This document shows positions 54,628 through 58,250 of a stretch of DNA of 58,250 bases, piece after piece. The notes beneath the pieces are model-generated. The model was not told the DNA's origin and ran no database searches. It was given only the letters and a program-made list of their open reading frames with translations. Source of the DNA: an uncultured Roseiarcus sp. (GTDB taxonomy: Bacteria; Pseudomonadota; Alphaproteobacteria; Rhizobiales; Beijerinckiaceae); assembly GCA_945957375.1 (NCBI GenBank), contig CAMFKX010000003.1:1-58250 (forward strand). The letters run 5' to 3'. Every line of letters begins with the position of its first letter. The stretch's first letter is position 1. The position numbers and the translations under genes are program-made.

Positions 54628-55380
54628 ATGACCAGCGGGATCGAAGCCTTGTTGTCGACCTACCCCAGGACGCGGAAACCACTGCCCGATTCACACAAGG
54701 CGATCTACGAAGCCCAATATCGGATCAACCGCGACGGGGCTCAGCCCGTCGAGGCCCTGGCGCAGCGCCTCGAGCGCTGGATGCATCGCCGCGTCGCCTC
54801 ACAACGCGGGGGGCCGGTTCTCGAACTCGGCGCCGGAACTCTGAATCACGTGAAGTTCGAAAGCGAAAGCGCCCCCTACGATATCGTGGAGCCGTTCCGG
54901 GCTCTTTTTGAGGGACGGCCGGAACGCAGCCGGATCCGCAATGTCTTCAGTGACATCAGCGAGATCCCTCCTGGCGATCGCTACAAGCGGTGCATTTCGA
55001 TCGCGGTCCTGGAGCATTTGACCAATTTGCCGTCGGACGTCGCGGTTTCCGCTCTTCATCTGGAGGACGACGGGATCTTTCAAGCCGGGATTCCGAGCGA
55101 AGGCGGATGGCTATGGTGGCTGGGATGGCGAGGCGCCACAGGCGTCAGCTACAGGCTGCGGACGGGGCTCGACTATGGCTACGTCATGCGTCACGAACAC
55201 GTAAATACTGCGAACGAGATCGTCGCAGTTGTCCGGCATTTCTTCCGCGAGGTGCGATTGTCCCGCTTCCCGGCGCCGGGACATCACGCGAGCTTCTATA
55301 CCTACATCGAAGCGCGGGCGCCGGACGTCGTCAAAGCGCGGAATTTCGCCTCCCGGCGGACCGGTGTCGCACAGGCCTGA
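54628..55380 (+). CDS. Putative SAM-dependent methyltransferase
   Basis: 250 residues. Motif I PVLELGAGTLNHVKF and the acidic YDIVEPFRALFE, then KRCISIAVLEHLTNLPSDVA, are arranged as in class I methyltransferases, but motif I lacks a second Gly (GAGTLN). The C-terminal part has Trp-rich GGWLWWLGWRGATGVSYRLR and RHEHVNTANEIVAVVRHFF, in keeping with a family of glycan-cluster methyltransferases. Start ATG at 54628. It is convergent with rpoD, separated by a terminator. Confidence 0.75.
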   Translation: MTSGIEALLSTYPRTRKPLPDSHKAIYEAQYRINRDGAQPVEALAQRLERWMHRRVASQRGGPVLELGAGTLNHVKFESESAPYDIVEPFRALFEGRPERSRIRNVFSDISEIPPGDRYKRCISIAVLEHLTNLPSDVAVSALHLEDDGIFQAGIPSEGGWLWWLGWRGATGVSYRLRTGLDYGYVMRHEHVNTANEIVAVVRHFFREVRLSRFPAPGHHASFYTYIEARAPDVVKARNFASRRTGVAQA

Positions 55381-55390
55381 TCGTCTGACG

Positions 55391-55415
55391 AAAAAACGGG
55401 CGCTGGGGCCCGTTT
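55391..55415 (-). terminator. Intrinsic terminator of rpoD
   Basis: On the minus strand AAACGGGC-CCCAGC-GCCCGTTT is an 8-bp stem followed by a T-run (TTTTTT), starting 10 nt after the rpoD stop. It is the clearest Rho-independent terminator in the window. Confidence 0.85.
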
Positions 55416-55425
55416 CGCATCGCGC

Positions 55426-57468
<2,043 letters not shown>

Positions 57469-57625
57469 AGACAATCTCCGTCGCCCGCGCCGCGGGGTTA
57501 CACCGGTTCAGGGTTCAAGAACCCTGGACAACGCATCCAACGCCCCCGGATCCAGGGCCCCGGATCCGACGGCGTCGTAAAGACCTGGCGCCCTTGCGCC
57601 CCCCTGACCCGACGGCGTGCGCCCG
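57469..57625. other. dnaG-rpoD intergenic region
   Basis: About 157 nt with short complementary GC-rich stretches (GGATCCAGGGCCCCGGATCC around 57548-57567) and CAGGGTTCAAGAACCCTG at 57512-57529, a 9-bp palindrome. These could act as a partial terminator or an internal promoter leader of rpoD. Confidence 0.5.
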
Positions 57626-58250
57626 TCAGATCGATGTCGAAGGCCGTCCGGACATCTCGCCAAAGCCGTCTATAGCCGCCTCGGCATGCGCGAGATCGGC
57701 CAGATTGGCCTTGATGTCCAGAAGTCGGGCGAAATTTTGCTCGTTAGGCTCGTCAGCCAGCGACCGCTCCGCGATCTTCAGCTCCCTATTTAGCGCGCCC
57801 GTCCGCCGATGCAAGGCCAGGCTCTGCCGGAGCACGTGCTCGGCGTCGGTCGGCGCCGCTTCGGCGCGCATGCACCACCACGTCGGCATCCGGGCCGCGA
57901 TCCCGAGGATGCGCTCGCGCTCGGTCCCATGGCCGGCCGCAGCCAGCGCCTGCGCGAGCGCCGCCGCCGAATCGAGCGCGTCCGGCGGCGCGCCGAGCAG
58001 GGCGTCGCGAAAGGCCGCGAGCTTCGGCCCGGCGAATTCGAGCGTCGCGAGGTCCTCCCAATGGGCCTCGAGCAGCGCGGGATGGCCTAGCGCGACCGCC
58101 AGGATCATGATCTCCCGCGCCGGTTCCGGCGCCCGGCGCCCGAGGCGCTCGTGCGGCAGGAGGGGCTGCTCGGCCACGCCGACGCGCGGCCCCTGGGGCG
58201 GGTATTGGCGACCGCGCCGGCCGGCGCCCGGGGCCCGCGGCTCTCGCGGC
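57626..58250 (-). CDS. dnaG: DNA primase, C-terminal part (runs off the window)
   Basis: The frame enters from the right edge and ends at 57626, about 208 residues. The segment REIMILAVALGHPALLEAHW, followed by LEFAGPKLAAFRDALL, is the helicase-binding C-terminal domain of DnaG, and the gene lies directly upstream of rpoD as in many bacteria. The zinc-finger and TOPRIM domains are beyond the window. An ATG at 58177 is only an internal Met. Confidence 0.85.
   Translation of the reverse strand, partial: PREPRAPGAGRRGRQYPPQGPRVGVAEQPLLPHERLGRRAPEPAREIMILAVALGHPALLEAHWEDLATLEFAGPKLAAFRDALLGAPPDALDSAAALAQALAAAGHGTERERILGIAARMPTWWCMRAEAAPTDAEHVLRQSLALHRRTGALNRELKIAERSLADEPNEQNFARLLDIKANLADLAHAEAAIDGFGEMSGRPSTSI

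Overview
The window is about 68-70% GC and looks like a chromosomal segment of an alphaproteobacterium, most likely Hyphomicrobiales (Rhizobiales), perhaps a Beijerinckiaceae/Rhodoblastus/Roseiarcus-type organism. Support for this: a 680-residue RpoD encoded directly downstream of the 3' end of dnaG; an MmcB-type DNA repair protein; a tRNA-His with discriminator A73 in place of the usual C73; several PEP-CTERM proteins; and intergenic palindromic repeats typical of the order. The genus is inference.

Layout. 1-3.8 kb: cut end of an exported protein, a PEP-CTERM protein with beta-helix-like repeats, a small exported protein and an AraC-type regulator. 4.5-7.2 kb: two-subunit 3-oxoacid CoA-transferase (scoAB) and an orphan Liv-type binding protein. 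7.3-12.7 kb: endonuclease III, tRNA-His, a PEP-CTERM SGNH hydrolase, an SDR reductase, a DUF4105 membrane protein and a GNAT enzyme. 12.7-17.3 kb: a complete branched-chain-amino-acid-type ABC operon (binding protein, livH, livM, livG, livF). 17.5-21.2 kb: DUF1932 dehydrogenase, [2Fe-2S] ferredoxin, cytochrome P450 and a divergent AraC regulator. 21.7-32.8 kb: a Dpp/Opp-type ABC transporter whose genes are split in two by a PEP-CTERM-like protein, a DUF488 protein and a large exported YHYH-like protein; a GMC oxidoreductase is translationally coupled to the last ATPase gene. With the P450 and ferredoxin this suggests an uptake-and-oxidation island for an unknown small molecule.

32.8-36.9 kb: mmcB, then the most unusual locus: a serine-recombinase/HTH protein fused to an MNT nucleotidyltransferase, overlapping by 4 nt with a HEPN-domain gene. 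The recombinase nucleophile Ser10 is replaced by Gly, and a perfect 7-5-7 palindrome lies just upstream. I read it as a HEPN/MNT toxin-antitoxin-like module in which a dead resolvase has been recruited as DNA-binding regulator (inference). Next come a predicted outer-membrane protein gene broken by an in-frame amber codon and a universal stress protein.

37-55.4 kb: a surface-glycan cluster with two paralogous multi-spanning PMT/GtrC-like proteins, four GT2 enzymes (one fused to an SDR epimerase), two GtrA flippases, a split transketolase, four methyltransferases, DUF2142, DUF2304 and an EamA/SMR-like protein. The transketolase-epimerase/GT2-GtrA genes overlap by ATGA junctions and should act as one pathway, plausibly making and transferring an unusual sugar via a polyprenyl carrier. 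55.4-58.25 kb: rpoD with a clear intrinsic terminator, and the 3' end of dnaG.
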